Assembly: GCA_037074615.1 (NCBI GenBank)
Contig: CM073549.1
Span: 3,167,001 to 3,231,000 of the forward strand
Reading direction: 5' to 3'
DNA: 64,000 nt
Source of the DNA: Leucaena leucocephala
Lineage: Eukaryota > Streptophyta > Magnoliopsida > Fabales > Fabaceae
Below the pieces are notes generated by a model that did not search any database, was not told the DNA's origin, and saw only the letters and a list, made by a program, of their open reading frames with translations. Below are positions 22,993-35,700 of this stretch, one piece after another (the first letter of the stretch is position 1; each line of letters begins with the position of its first letter). Made by a program: the position numbers and the translations under genes.

Positions 22993-25900
22993 ATGGCGGA
23001 TCTAAAGTCCAAATTCTTGAAAGTATACTCAGTTCTGAAATCGGAGCTACTCAATGATCCCGCATTCGAGTTTTCCGACGAGGCTACCAATTGGATCGAT
23101 CGGGTACGTCCGTTTCTTGCTATAATCACGTAGTTAACTTTCATCTTGTTTCATGGTCTGTATTTTCTCTGCCGGGCGCTTCCCGCCTCTGCCTTGAGAC
23201 GCGGCTGCCTTGTTTAGTATGGTTCTTCAGCTTGCTGACGATGGAATCTTTCTTTCTTTCTTTTTCCTTATCAAGATGGGATAAAATAAATTAAAATGGT
23301 TTGGAAGCAGTTTCTGTGTTGGTAAGTGTTGGAGATAACGGTAAGTAGTTCAAATTTTCAGTGCAAGAAGAGCGTTTTCGTAGTTTTAGAATGGGCTACG
23401 ATATTAGTTTAAGGTTGACGGGATACTGCAACTCTGCAAAGCTTATTCAAGTCAAGAGACCTCATATTCAAATAGTTGCAACTATTTTATAGTAGTATCT
23501 GCACTTTAAAGTGGGAAAAATTGCATGAGAGGGGATTATGTCATATGGCTGTATTGGCAATCAAGATAAGGACATTGAGTTTCATTATGATATCAAGATG
23601 ACTTGATAAGTTTGAGTGGGTTTTTCTTGTTGGCTTCACGCTATGAAATACAGTAAAATCTAGAACAATCATTAGCTGTGCTATTAAGCCATCTCACCTC
23701 TTATGAAAGTGAAATGATTTGCATCACCGTACACATAAGCTGCAGTAGTTTGAAAATTCTAGTCAATTCATTTCAAGTGAGATTTGTGTTGTATATTTTG
23801 TTATTCCTGGACTTCATCTAGCGTATTCTATTAGCACTAGAATCATACTGTGTTGGGAGTTAGAGGGGGGGAATATATATGAAATAGCATGGACCATATG
23901 AATACGTACACTACGTCTTCTGAATTGTCAAAGGGATCTAGAAATCATTACAACAATTGAATGCTTTAGTGACAGCTTTCACCCTTTGTATGATCTACAC
24001 CTTCCGCTGTTACTGGCAAAGTGTTTAAAACAACAGTTTTGTTTCATGTAGAACTTCTTTGTGGTTCTGCATTTTAATGTATATTCAATAGTTGTTGATC
24101 ATTTTCCCTACCTCCCCTATGTATGTGTGAAACATTTGCAAATGTATGCACAAATGAACTTGCGCTTATGTAGTTGCAATTTTATTGAATGTACTTATTT
24201 ATTTTTGGTCCTGCCCTTACCATGCTATGTACTCTAACTTATTACAGATGCTGGACTACAATGTGCCTGGAGGTGGGACTGGAGAATTTCTTTTAAATTT
24301 GTGATGAGTAACTTATCAGTTTATTCTAACTTATCAGTGTACCCAGTAATTATTTTGGAAAGAGAAGTCTTATTCAACTAAACATGATTATAACTTATAT
24401 TACAGGTAAGCTGAACCGTGGACTATCCGTTATTGACAGCTACAGGCTGTTAAAAGGTGGAGAGTTGAATGAAGAGGAATTTTTCCTGACTAGCGCTCTT
24501 GGGTGGTGCATTGAATGGGTATGGCAGTTGAAAAATTGATTATTTCTTGTTTATAATGCTTGTTCTTATTCTTTGGGCTATGGAAAAGTTTTTATTCTTC
24601 AGTGCATAGAAAACTAGGTATTTCTGAGAAAATTTAAAATTTAGTGCAAATTTTAATGGATTCTGTTATAAATTTAAAAAAGTTATGCCACAAGGTTTTA
24701 ATATGCTAATAGTTTAGGCCTTTTACCACTTGAATGCTAGCTTTTAAACCACAAGATCCAAAGTGTATTTCTTTGTTTTTTGTTCTAACCACTCAAGAAG
24801 ATATTGAGATAATGTGATATTGTGGAGGAATTTCATAGCATGCTGTTGATGACTTTTGCAGCTTCAAGCATATTTTCTTGTTCTTGATGATATCATGGAT
24901 AACTCTCATACACGACGTGGTCAGCCATGCTGGTTTAGAGTGCCCAAGGTTTGTAGCAACAGTAAGCATAGTTCATGATGTTAATTTTTTTTTTTTTTAT
25001 TTCCATAGCTTTTAAAGTACCTGACTCCTACTTGCTATGTGATACAGGTTGGCATGATTGCAGCAAATGATGGGGTTTTACTGCGAAATCATATTTCAAG
25101 AATCCTTAAAAAACATTTCAAAGGAAAGCCGTACTATGTGGATCTTCTTGATTTGTTTAATGAGGTTATCCACATTTCTTAGTTAAGTGATTTTCCTTTC
25201 ATAATATATTATTAATAAGCTAAAACTTAATATGTTTCCTTTCTATAGGTTGAATTTCAGACTGCTTCAGGACAGATGATTGATCTGATCACTACACTTG
25301 AAGGAGAAAAACACCTGTCAAAGTACACATTGTCACTGTGAGTACCAATAGAAAACTGGAAAAAAATATTTGGGAAGGCCAGATGGAAAGTATCTCATAT
25401 GCAGCTACAGAGAGAGAGAGTTCTGATTCAGTAGGAGAACTATGTCATTTCCTTTCTAGATTGAAATCAATATCATGTCAAAAAAAGGTGGAAGGAATAA
25501 CACCACAAAACAGATAGCTGCCTTTAAATTAAATATCTATGTTATTCTATGAAGTGATTGGCTGTTTCAATGACTTGACAGAGAGATGCCTTTAATCCTG
25601 CCATCCTTGAACTTACTTGTGTATCAGTACTGCTTGAGATAATTCTATGAGTTTTGCCTGTTAAAATTCCTTGTCCCCTGGCAATGGCTAACTTCTAGTG
25701 CTATTTTCTGCTACCCTAAACCCAGATCACACGTGTTATTAGTATTGTTACTGCTTGGGAAAATGTCGTGGATCCATTTTTGCGTGTTACTAGTATTTAT
25801 CCTCTGACACTGCTCTACCTTTTGATGCAATTTTATATTTTCTGCTTTCGTTGCTTTTCTATCACCTGTTTCAGTGTTCAAGATAAGTAATTAACAAATA

Positions 25901-27431
25901 GAAATCCTGTGCAGTCACCGCCGCATTGTTCAGTACAAGACTGCTTATTACTCGTTTTACCTTCCAGTAAGTAGAAGTTCTTCCCACAACTGTGTTTTGC
26001 ATCTTTAATCTATGTTTGTTTGTTGCTGTATTTCATATGAGATGCTAAGGGTAATCAGTCACTCTATTTTGTGCTGTATTAGAATGTTATCTTTTCTGAT
26101 CTAACGAGAAAATATGCTGAGTTATAAAACGTCGATTCTGTATATGATTGTCAACTCATTTTGTTCAATGTTTTCTTATTTTCCCCTCTTTTGATTTTGA
26201 CTCTGGATTATCTGATCTTCTGTTGATTAATTATTTATCTTCTCAGGTTGGATGTGCACTACTCATGTCTGGCGAGAATCTGGATAACCACATTGATGTA
26301 AAGAACATCCTTGTTGACATGGGAATCTACTTCCAAGTGCAGGTAATATTTAGTAGAAAATTTCGATCCTCTCTCTCTCTCTGGGATTAACACAATGACA
26401 ATGAAGGCTGGTCACAACGACATTATTTGTCAATGCACAAGTGGCATGTTCACCTTATATATATCTCTTGATGTCTTGTATAACTGTTGTCATATGACTC
26501 CTATGTCAAAAGCTGTAACCTTCCGTTTTTTCCCCCTCTCCTTCCTTTTCTTTTCAGGATGACTATTTGGATTGCTTCGGTGATCCTGAAACAATTGGAA
26601 AGGTGGGTATCATAGTTACCGAGAATGATTAATCTATTCTTAATTCTCAAATTGGATTTCTGATTCAAGTCATCAATGGTGCCAGATAGGTACAGATATT
26701 GAAGATTTCAAGTGCTCTTGGTTGGTTGTGAAAGCATTGGAACTTAGCAATGAAGAACAAAAGAAAGTGTTATATGTAAGACAGCATATCTATAGTTTCC
26801 TACTTTTCTCATGATAAACTGGTACATTTTTTTTCTTTCTGGCCAATAGGACAAAGCTGACTATTACTGTTTGTAATTCTCAGGAGAACTATGGGAAGCC
26901 TGATCCTGCAAATGTTGCTAAAGTGAAGGCCCTATACCGAGAACTTGATCTCCAGGTTTAAGCTTCATACATTATGCACTGTCATTATAATTTAGTAGAA
27001 AATGGAATCCTTGATAACATATATTTTTGCCATACCAAGTCATAAAATCATGTGATAGTCAATTAAAATGGAAGAAGATTTGTACACGTTTTGAGAGAAA
27101 GCGATGCTTCCATATTCATCAAAGGGTACTCAAACCATTCACGGGTCTTAAACTCGAATCTTGGCCTCAAGAAGTCTTTTCATATAATACTAGTCTTAAT
27201 TGACACAGCAGTATCAAAGTTTTCAAGTGGTCTAAAATTCTGGAGTTCATAAGATGCAAAAGGTATTTGTTTTGGATGATGCACTGAATTGCGAACCAAC
27301 AGGGTGTATTTGCGGAGTATGAGAGCAAGAGCTATGAGAAGCTTGTATCTTCCATTGAAGGTCATCCCAGTAAAGCAGTTCAAGCAGTATTGAAATCCTT
27401 CTTGGCTAAGATATACAAGAGGCAGAAATAA
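22993..27431 (+). CDS. FPS: Farnesyl diphosphate synthase, complete 12-exon gene
   Basis: Exons: 22993-23103, 24248-24272, 24406-24518, 24862-24948, 25048-25164, 25249-25337, 25915-25966, 26247-26342, 26558-26602, 26686-26775, 26884-26955, 27303-27431. They total 1026 nt, 341 residues, all junctions GT..AG and in frame. The protein is a standard plant FPS. The first Asp-rich motif DDIMD is at 92-96 with Tyr87-Phe88 before it, the chain-length region that limits product to C15. Further landmarks are 'HTRRGQPCWFR', 'GQMIDL', the second Asp-rich motif DDYLD at 231-235 and the terminal 'KIYKRQK'. The enzyme condenses IPP with DMAPP and GPP to farnesyl diphosphate in the cytosolic mevalonate pathway, feeding sterols, sesquiterpenes and prenylation. 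It starts directly at MADLKSKF with no long N-terminal extension, so it is the short cytosolic form. Twelve exons, including a 25-bp second exon, match the usual plant structure. Confidence 0.96.
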
Positions 27432-28428
27432 AGATTCTGGCTGAGGAAGAAGGTGCAAGATGCAATATGGATTGTGAAGCTTTAATATTTTCGTACTGGA
27501 ATTTTTCTAGCTCATTGAAGATTGATCTTGTATTTTGTTCTCTAAACTTTCCCATAACACCATTCTAGCTATCAATGAACTTCTTTGTGGTTCTTTTACA
27601 GATTTTTTTTTGGGCGATGTTTTGCTCATCTTCCTGGCCATTATTTTGTAGTACATGAGTGGGCGAGGTACTGTTCAAAAGCCGCTTCCCCGCCAAAATA
27701 ATATAAAAAAATAATAAATGTCTGGGAAATATTGCTCTTTTAAAACTGTTTTAGAGGATCCTCCTCACTTTATGGGAATGACGGGAAGGTTCTTAAATTG
27801 AGTAAATCAAATTAGATACAGTTCTATTTAAAAACAATGCACTGTGGATCATTTCAATTTGGCAAGGGAGATTCAACCGATGAGTTCATTGATTTGATGT
27901 ATTTTTTACAAGTCAATTAGAAAAAGACAAATTTGCAAGAACAATTTAATACGAAGATTACAAAGAATATATTTTCCACATTTTTATTATTAGTAAAATT
28001 TTAATCAAACTGTGATTTGATATTTGGAAAAATATCAGAAAAAGACTCTAAAATATTATAATATCAAAATAGAATATTATATTGGTAATAGTTAATCATT
28101 GATATGTTATTTGTAACTGTCATATTTTGATATTTATTATTTTTTACAGTTATTTTCTGTTTTTGTCTTTAATATTTTCATATACTAATTTTTAAAAGAA
28201 GATAATGGATAAAATTCCATGTTACATGAAAATTTGTGCTTAAAGTTTACACCATAATAAAATTATAATTTAACATTTTTAAACTTCTTTCATCTGTAGA
28301 AAAACTTATAATCATTTTGACATAAATATTTTTATCTGCTCCTCAACTATATTTTTCCTAGAAAAAAAAATCTAAATATGTGGAGAATATCAAATATTCA
28401 AATGCAGCACATAATGTACAATTTGCCC
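27432..28428. other. Intergenic, 3' flank of FPS
   Basis: The first 150 bases are the likely 3' untranslated region. The rest is AT-rich with no supported feature. Confidence 0.5.
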
Positions 28429-28513
28429 TTTGCCTGTCACTCCATTTAATTCAGTTTTATCTGGACTAGGTCAACTAAAAAAAAGTTGACCCAGTCCATT
28501 TGCCTGTCACTCC
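28429..28513. repeat. 15-bp direct repeat enclosing a small hairpin
   Basis: TTTGCCTGTCACTCC occurs at 28429-28443 and 28499-28513. The 55 bp between them end in a near-perfect hairpin, TGGACTAGGTCAACT (28462-28476) against AGTTGACCCAGTCCA (28484-28498). The second direct repeat touches the left end of the hAT element at 28514. Confidence 0.7.
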
Positions 28514-29301
28514 TAGGGTTGTGCATGGGCAGGGCTGGGCAGGATAAACCCCCTGCTCGGTGCCCTGCCCGAAAAAAATATGGACTGCTTTTTGCAGCCC
28601 GATGCCCGGCCCTACCCGGTAAAAGCCCTAACCATTTTGGGTTGGGCATGGATGGGCTGGGCATAGGCGGGCTGGCATGCTCAAATCATGATACCCTGCT
28701 CATATCGTGGGAAAAAATCTACAATTATGAACTTCTAAAATAATACCATATTCATATGTCTTCAAGAGTTAAATAATATATATAATCCACTAAGAATAAA
28801 GTAACAAAAAGATAGTAATTAAAGTTTTGAAATCCATTGTATATAAAAAAAAGCTTTGAAGTTTAAGTAGTTTACAATTGTAACTTTGCATAAATCTCTC
28901 TAAAATTGACAAAGATGAAGCATCTGAAAAAAAATATGAAGGTTAGCAAATTTAAAAAAAAAATAAAGAAATAAATCAATTTAGTTATAAATTTTAAAGG
29001 GTGCAATTACCTACTTGACTACTCATATTTGTAAAATTACCCTTTAGTCACTAGTATCTATCATATTTGTTCTATGTGAAATAATGTAATCTACAAATTT
29101 TGATATATAAAAAGGTAACCAACTGGGCAGGGCCAAATGGGCAGGGCAGCAACCCTTGCCCGATGCCCGGCCCTGCCCGAATACTGGCTCTGCCCAAAAT
29201 TGCCCATTTTATACTGGGTCATTTTTTCACTGGGCTGGGCAGGGCATTTTTTGTGCGGGCTCGGGCGGGCTCACTGGGTCATGGGCATCTTGCACACTCT
29301 A
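28514..29301. mobile_element. Non-autonomous hAT-type element, older copy
   Basis: Begins TAGGGTTGTGCATGGGC and ends with the inverse of TAGAGTGTGCAAGATGCCC, the same ends as the intact element at 61007-61750. GC-rich sub-terminal arms (GGGCAGGGCTGGGC type) flank an AT-rich centre. The centre block 'AATCCACTAAGAATAA' is shared with the 61-kb copy. No 8-bp target duplication remains. Frames read through the GC-rich arms are compositional artefacts. Confidence 0.75.
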
Positions 29302-30426
29302 TTCAATTTATATGACCTTTTATTTTTCTATTCAAACTCTGTATCAAAAAAATTATTTATATTTATTTGGTTTTAGTTTTACTTTTATTCTATATTTAAA
29401 TAATTACTTTTAAATTGATGATTAAAAATATTTCTTTCATTATTTAATTTTTTTAAAAAAATTAAATAATACATCAACAAATCAATATGAGCATTCTTCA
29501 CATATTTGTATGAACTTTATTTCCTTAAAACTGAATTTTTATTTTGGTGAGGCTTCTATGATGCTGCAGTTGACCGTAGGAACTAGGAAGGAAGCACGCC
29601 CTACATTATTTCCAGAATGTTGTCACCTACAGCTACAAGTTAAAGGACAATACTGTTTCTTCCACATTTTGAATTCATGCTTATAAACTGAATCTTTGTT
29701 TCGTGTGAGATTAGTCCATTAAATTCAGATGTTCCATTTGATTGTTCAATTGATCAACTCAAATCATTTAAATTCTGATTTTATTTATTTATTTTAATTT
29801 AAATTATTTATAAAATTTATGATTGAATCATGTGCTTACATTTAAATTGCTCATTTGAATAATTAATTAATTGTTTAACTTGAAAAGATTGGTTCTTTCC
29901 TTCATATATAATCCAAACTCACTAGTGGAATATTGTGTTCATTTCCCATTTTTTTAGCCACTAGGCAGGATCAATCTTATAAAGTAAAGAGCTAGCCTAA
30001 CAATAATAAAAAGAATTTTGTGTGGGGTCCATTTAGACAAAGATGTCTATTTCTCGTTCTTGCCTTCCAATCCCAAAATTCATTGCAATCTTCTTTTGCT
30101 TTTGATCTCTACACTTCTACACTTTACCCACGTGGGTTTACTTTAAGAATAGGTGTGATATACCATCATGTGTTTGATGTTTAAAAAATATTATTTTATT
30201 ATAATTTTAATTATAATATTTAAAAAAATATTATAATTTTTAGGTGTCTAGGTTTACGTTTAAAAATAATAGACAATTTATCATACTTGATATTAGTATT
30301 ATTTAAAAAAATAAAATTTTTGTGTTACTTTTAAGACTGTCAATAAGCTCATTTTTTAAAAAAAAATTGTATTAAAAGAGACTACTCTACACTTTTGTTT
30401 TTTGCAACCTACACTTTTAATGATTA
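29302..30426. other. Intergenic, AT-rich, with SINE A fragment
   Basis: About 30240-30305 matches the middle of SINE family A (TAGGTGTCTAGGTTTACG.., GATATTAGTATT) in plus orientation; both ends are missing. Nothing else is supported. Confidence 0.45.
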
Positions 30427-30434
30427 ATGATTGG

Positions 30435-30991
30435 TAGAGCTGGTAAAACGGGCCCAGCCCGCGGGCTGGGCCCGTTTTACCCTAAGGGGGGGCGGGTTCG
30501 GGCTGGCAAAATGCCAGCCCGTTTTTGGGCGGGCTGCACAGCCCGCCCCCCCCTCAGCCCGCCAGCCCGCCACTTTTTTTTTTTTAAAATTTAATATTAT
30601 TATTTAATATTTATTTTACTTAAATGTTATTTTGAATACTCCTATTATCGAATACTAGTAAAGATAATTACTTATTTGTTAATATATGTTTACATATTAT
30701 AATTGATTAATATTATGTTAATATTTATTTAGATTTATAATTATAAAATTTGAGATTTTTTTATAAAAAATAAAAATTTTTAAGAGTATAACATGAGTAA
30801 TTTTTTTATTATACTAATATAACATTAGAAAATTTTTATTAGTATTTTAAAAATGTTAAAAATAATTTTTTTTAAAATTAAAAAAAAAAAAGTGGCGGGC
30901 TGGCCCGCCACTAAGGGGGGGCGGGTTCGGGCTGGCGTTTTGCCAGCCCGTTTTGGGGCGGGCTACACAGCCCGCCCCGTTCCCAGTTCTA
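30435..30991. mobile_element. Non-autonomous hAT-type element with palindromic GC-rich ends
   Basis: Begins TAGAGCTGGTAAAACGGGC and ends with the inverse of TAGAACTGGGAACGGGGC. Flanks are ATGATTGG (30427-30434) and TTGATTGG (30992-30999), an 8-bp target duplication with one change, as for hAT elements. Both ends carry a 'GGCGGGTTCGGGCTGGC' block and hairpin-forming GCCCG repeats; the interior is AT-only. The left end holds a 38-bp perfect palindrome (see findings). No coding capacity. Confidence 0.82.
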
Positions 30992-30999
30992 TTGATTGG

Positions 31000-32713
31000 C
31001 TTTCTTTATGGGCCTTTTTTTTTTAAAAAAAATAATTGATTATTTCAAAATTGAGAGTATTTTCAATGAACCTTCGTTCACTTTGACATTTTTAGCAAAT
31101 ATACAGTCCCATCAAATTCTATTCAATTTAATGACAAGAAATGATGATCTGTCCCATTTTAGTCCCTCACGTAGTTAATTAATTAATTAATTAGTTATTT
31201 ATTTCGCTAAAAATTAAAGCTGGCTGAGTTATTCCCATTGTAATAAATTTTTTAAGAAAAATATAGATTGTATGCCCTTCTAAAATTTTAAATATATTGG
31301 GAAAAAGGTTACTTTAAATCAGTTATTTTATTATTAATATATTAAATTTATAATTTAATTTTTTAATTTTAAAATTTAATACTCTTCCAGTTCTTAATAT
31401 ATAATATATTTAACTAATTTAATTATATTAAATAAGTTAGTTAATATGATTTTTTTTAAAATATTATAATAATTTTTTTTATTCCCTTATTCTCTCTCTT
31501 AATAATTATTATTAAAAAAATATCATAAAAATATTAATAAATATAAAAAATATGTCTTATATTTATGATCGATATCAATTTTTTAATTATGTTATACGAT
31601 ATATAATGTGAATTTATTTATTATTTATTCTATAACCAAATTATCGTTCATATTTCAAAAAAAAACTCTATGGTTGCGTCAGAACTGTTACGCATGGTAG
31701 AATGAATTTTTTTTAAATAGAAATAGAAATAAAAATAAAAATAAAATTAAGTTATAAATATATCTTAAAAATTTATTTAAAAAAGTTAAAAATAAGTATA
31801 TAATTGATATATATATTTTTTATAATTTAGAATAAAATAATTTAAATATTTTTTTATAATTTAAGAATAGTTAAAATTATTTAAAAATTTTATAATATAA
31901 AATAAAATTATTTAAAATATTTTATTTTTATTTTTTTTTATCTTATTTTTTATTTTTTTTATTATTTTTAATAAAATTAATATGATCTAAAATATTAGAA
32001 GTGAAAGCAACTTATATCAAAATACTGTAATCAACTTCTTGTTTCTATTTCCATACTACCAAATATGCCCTTATAAGATTAAAGAAGGGTCCAGGGTCAA
32101 ATAGTCAAACATTATACACGCGGTGGCCAGTGGCTGCTTCTTTCACTGAGAAAGGAAAAAAAGCCCATGAACTTTTGAAGTTGAAATCTGCATTCCCTCT
32201 CCTTCACTTTCCAATTCGGATGTCAAAGTTTTCCATTTACGAGCTTTATGTTTGTTTTCCATAAAACTCGTCTCTGTGTAGGGTTCCTGAGTTCAATCAT
32301 GGATTTTCTTTGCAATTTCTCACTTTCAAATTCCCATCGTTTCCCTCGCTGATGAATTTTCTGCGTGTTCCTCTCTTTGTTTGATCAACCACTGATGAAT
32401 CCGAAATGAACAATTCTTTCTTGAATTGATTTCAACACAGATCAGCAGTTTCTGCTGCATTTTCTGGCATATTCAAGATTTCACGCTTGAGTTCTGTTCT
32501 TTTTTCTGATTTTGGGATTACTTTCTGGTTATTGCGCTTCCAATTCTTTCATTTTATTTCCTATACGCTAGTTCTAATCATCTTCTTCTGCATACGCTGT
32601 TCTTTTTTTTTTTCTTGGGAAAAAGTTCTTTCTGGACTAGCTTTGTTCTCTTAGGCTGATTGAAGGTTCATATTTTGCTTCGAGATTCTGGCTTATTTGC
32701 CATTCTTTGGAAA
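31000..32713. other. AT-rich intergenic DNA and 5' region of the C2-GRAM gene
   Basis: A partial Stowaway-like end (TACTCTTCCAGTTCTTAATA) lies at about 31380. The stretch 31700-32070 has loosely inverted ends (GGTAGAATG..ATAGAAATAG and CTATTTCCATACTACC), a possible degenerate TIR element. From about 32150 the sequence becomes mixed and pyrimidine-rich, fitting a promoter and a long 5' leader before the ATG at 32714. Confidence 0.45.
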
Positions 32714-35700
32714 ATGAAGCTTGTAGTTCGGGTAATTGAGGCCAAGAATTTGCCACCAACGGATCCTAATGGGTTAAGTGATCCGTACGTGAGGCTACAG
32801 TTGGGAAGGCAGAGGTTCAGGACCAAAGTGGTCAAGAAGAGCTTGAATCCGAAGTGGGATGAAGAATTTAGTTTCTGGGTTGATGATCTCAATGAGGAGC
32901 TACAGTTCTCTGTAATGGATGAAGATAAGTATTTAATTGACGACTTCGTGGGACAGCTCAAAGTGCCAGTTTCACTTGTATTTGAAGAGGAGATTAAATC
33001 TCTTGGCACTGCTTGGTATTCTTTGCAACCCAAAAGCAAGAAGTCCAAGAACAAGGAGTGTGGTATGCTATAAAGCAAGACTTATACCTCGTTTGCATCA
33101 GGCATATATGGTGCTGATCTTTTATTGGGAGACAATTTAGTTATTCTTATATCTTTGATATAGTCTTTGCTGTTGAAATATCAATGAGTATGCTTATCAT
33201 TTCATAACTGGGTCTCGCAAAGAATTTTATACACGTTTCATATTTTTATTAAGGAATAAGATAGCAGATATATAAAGAACTAGGCATCGTTCTTTCTATT
33301 TCTCCCTTCTAATATTACTTGTTTGCCTACTTGTTAAGTTAAAGTCGTGGATTTGTTATATGGATTTCATGTAATTTAAGCATCTAATACCTGTGAGAAT
33401 ATAATTTGCTCACTTAGAGTAAAACACATATTAATGAATCATGAACTTTAGCTTTCATTTATATTGTGGGCAATTTGCTGCATAGATTGTGACAGTTGTT
33501 TTCTGGACAGGGGAGATTCGTTTAAGCATATATTTTTCTCAGAATAATTCATCCTTGGACTCAAATAGTAGTGGTGATCAAGTACTGAATGCATGTAATG
33601 AATCACCTTCAAGATCTTTAACTGGCAGTTCATGCTCATCTCCTAGGAGAATTCAAGAAACCACAACCTCTAAGGATGAAAAATCCTGTACACAAAAAAC
33701 ATTAGCTGGTCGAATTGCTCAAATGTTTAATAAAAGTTCTGATATGCCTTCAACAGTACCTGAGAAAAGCGTGGACACAGATCCATCTGAAAATAGTAAA
33801 GCTGAGGTTGATGAGATCAAGACTGAGGATCAGTCCTCCAATGAAACTTTTGAAGATGCTATGAGCAAAATTCAGTCTATAGATCAAGGCTCTGAAATTC
33901 CTAGCAATTTACCCGGAGGGGTGCTGATAGATCAGCTATATGTCATTGCTCCCGAAGACTTGAATACATTACTTTTTTCACCTGATTCAGATTTCCTCAA
34001 GTCATTGGCAGGTTTCCAAGGTACTACAGAACTCCAAGTTGGACCTTGGAAATTTGAGAATGAAGCCAAGAGCTTGAAAAGATCACTTACGTACATCAAA
34101 GCTCCCACTAGATTAATCAAGGCTGTCAAAGCCTTTGAGGAACAAACATATATTAAAGCTGATGGAAAGAATTTTGCTGTCCTAGCAATTGTCAGTACTC
34201 CAGATGCTCCATATGGGAGCACCTTTAGGGTTGAATTACTCTTTGTGATTACACCTGGGCACGAGATGCCATCAGGAGAACAGTGTTCACATCTGGTGAT
34301 ATCATGGCGAATGAATTTCTTACAGAGTACCATGATGAAATCAATGATAGAAAATGGGGCTCGTCAAGGTATAAAGGACAACTATGATCAGTTTGCAAAT
34401 TTGTTATCTCAGGCTGTTAAACCTGTTGATTCGAAGGACCTTGGTTCCAGTAAGGAACAAGTTTTGGCATCACAACAGGCAGAGCCCCAGTCAGATTGGA
34501 AGCTGGCAGTCCAGTTTTTTGGTAATTTCACTGTGGTCTTAACATTTTTCATGGTAATGTATGTTCTTGTCCACATTTGGGTGGCTACACCTAGTAAAGT
34601 TCAAGGGCTTGAGTTTGATGGGCTCGACTTGCCAGATTCAATTGGTGAATTTGTTGTTTGTGCTGTCCTAGTTCTTCAAGGTGAACGATTATTGGGTTTA
34701 ATTTCACGCTTCATGCAGGCCAGAGCACAAAATGGTAATTCCATAATTGCCTTCCTTCTTTTTTTTTGGTAATATTTAATTTGAGAACTATCTTGCTAGA
34801 TTTAATTATCTGTCAGCATTGGAAGAAATGTAATATCTTGTGAAAATTCTTTTTGTTCTTAAAACAACTCAATGATAGAACAATTTGGAACTCCAGAAAA
34901 TAAAACAGGTGTTGGAGGATCTTTAGTTATGTGGACAAGGTGCTTGAAAATATAGAATGTGTGTTAATTAACAGTAGATGAAATCCTTAGCCTTAGAGGT
35001 TTCAACTAACCTTTACTTTTGAAAGGGGAAAACTGGTAAAAACCAGTTTTTCATTAGTACGAGTTGGAACCAGTAATTTATGTTTGCCGAGTACAGAAAC
35101 CAGATAACAAGTTCCATTACCTTTACAAATGCTAATGTATGCTGGACCATAGTTATCAAATTGCAATTCAAGCTATGTATTGGAAAGTTAATTTTTGGAT
35201 TATAAATCATAAGGAATATTGAGAAGTTAGCCTGAAATATATCATATAAATGATATATATGTCTCTAGTTATGGCAAAAGAAGAGACAAAAAGCTATAGA
35301 TTTTTAGAGTAGAAAACTTGTCACAAAAAGACAGATAGTTGAGATGCTTGCTGGAAAGGAAACTTGAGACTTCTCTGGCAGCCAAAGAACAGAATAGAAT
35401 AGCAATATCCATGTGTAGTTGCAAGGTCTCCAGACTCCAATCTTGCATCTGATTAGCCTAATGCACAGATCTGTTTCATTTTAAAAGAATTTAGTTATTA
35501 GTTATGAGGTTGCATTAGGTCACATAGACTTGATGGAAACAAATGCTTTTGACTTGCCGGAATGGTGTGACTTGGTTTCTTGCGTGAATTGCCTGATTCA
35601 AATGATTTGTTAGCCTTCAGACACTTTTTATGGTCAATTTGCCTTTTCTTTATCTCTCTGAACAAATGTTGCTTTTTTTAATCAGTGACCATTCCATGAT

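Noticed and set aside
28486..28743. Open frames on both strands through GC-rich blocks at 28.5, 29.1, 61.0 and 61.6 kb
   Set aside because: They are translations of GGGC-repeat sub-terminal arms of hAT elements; no domain and no codon bias.
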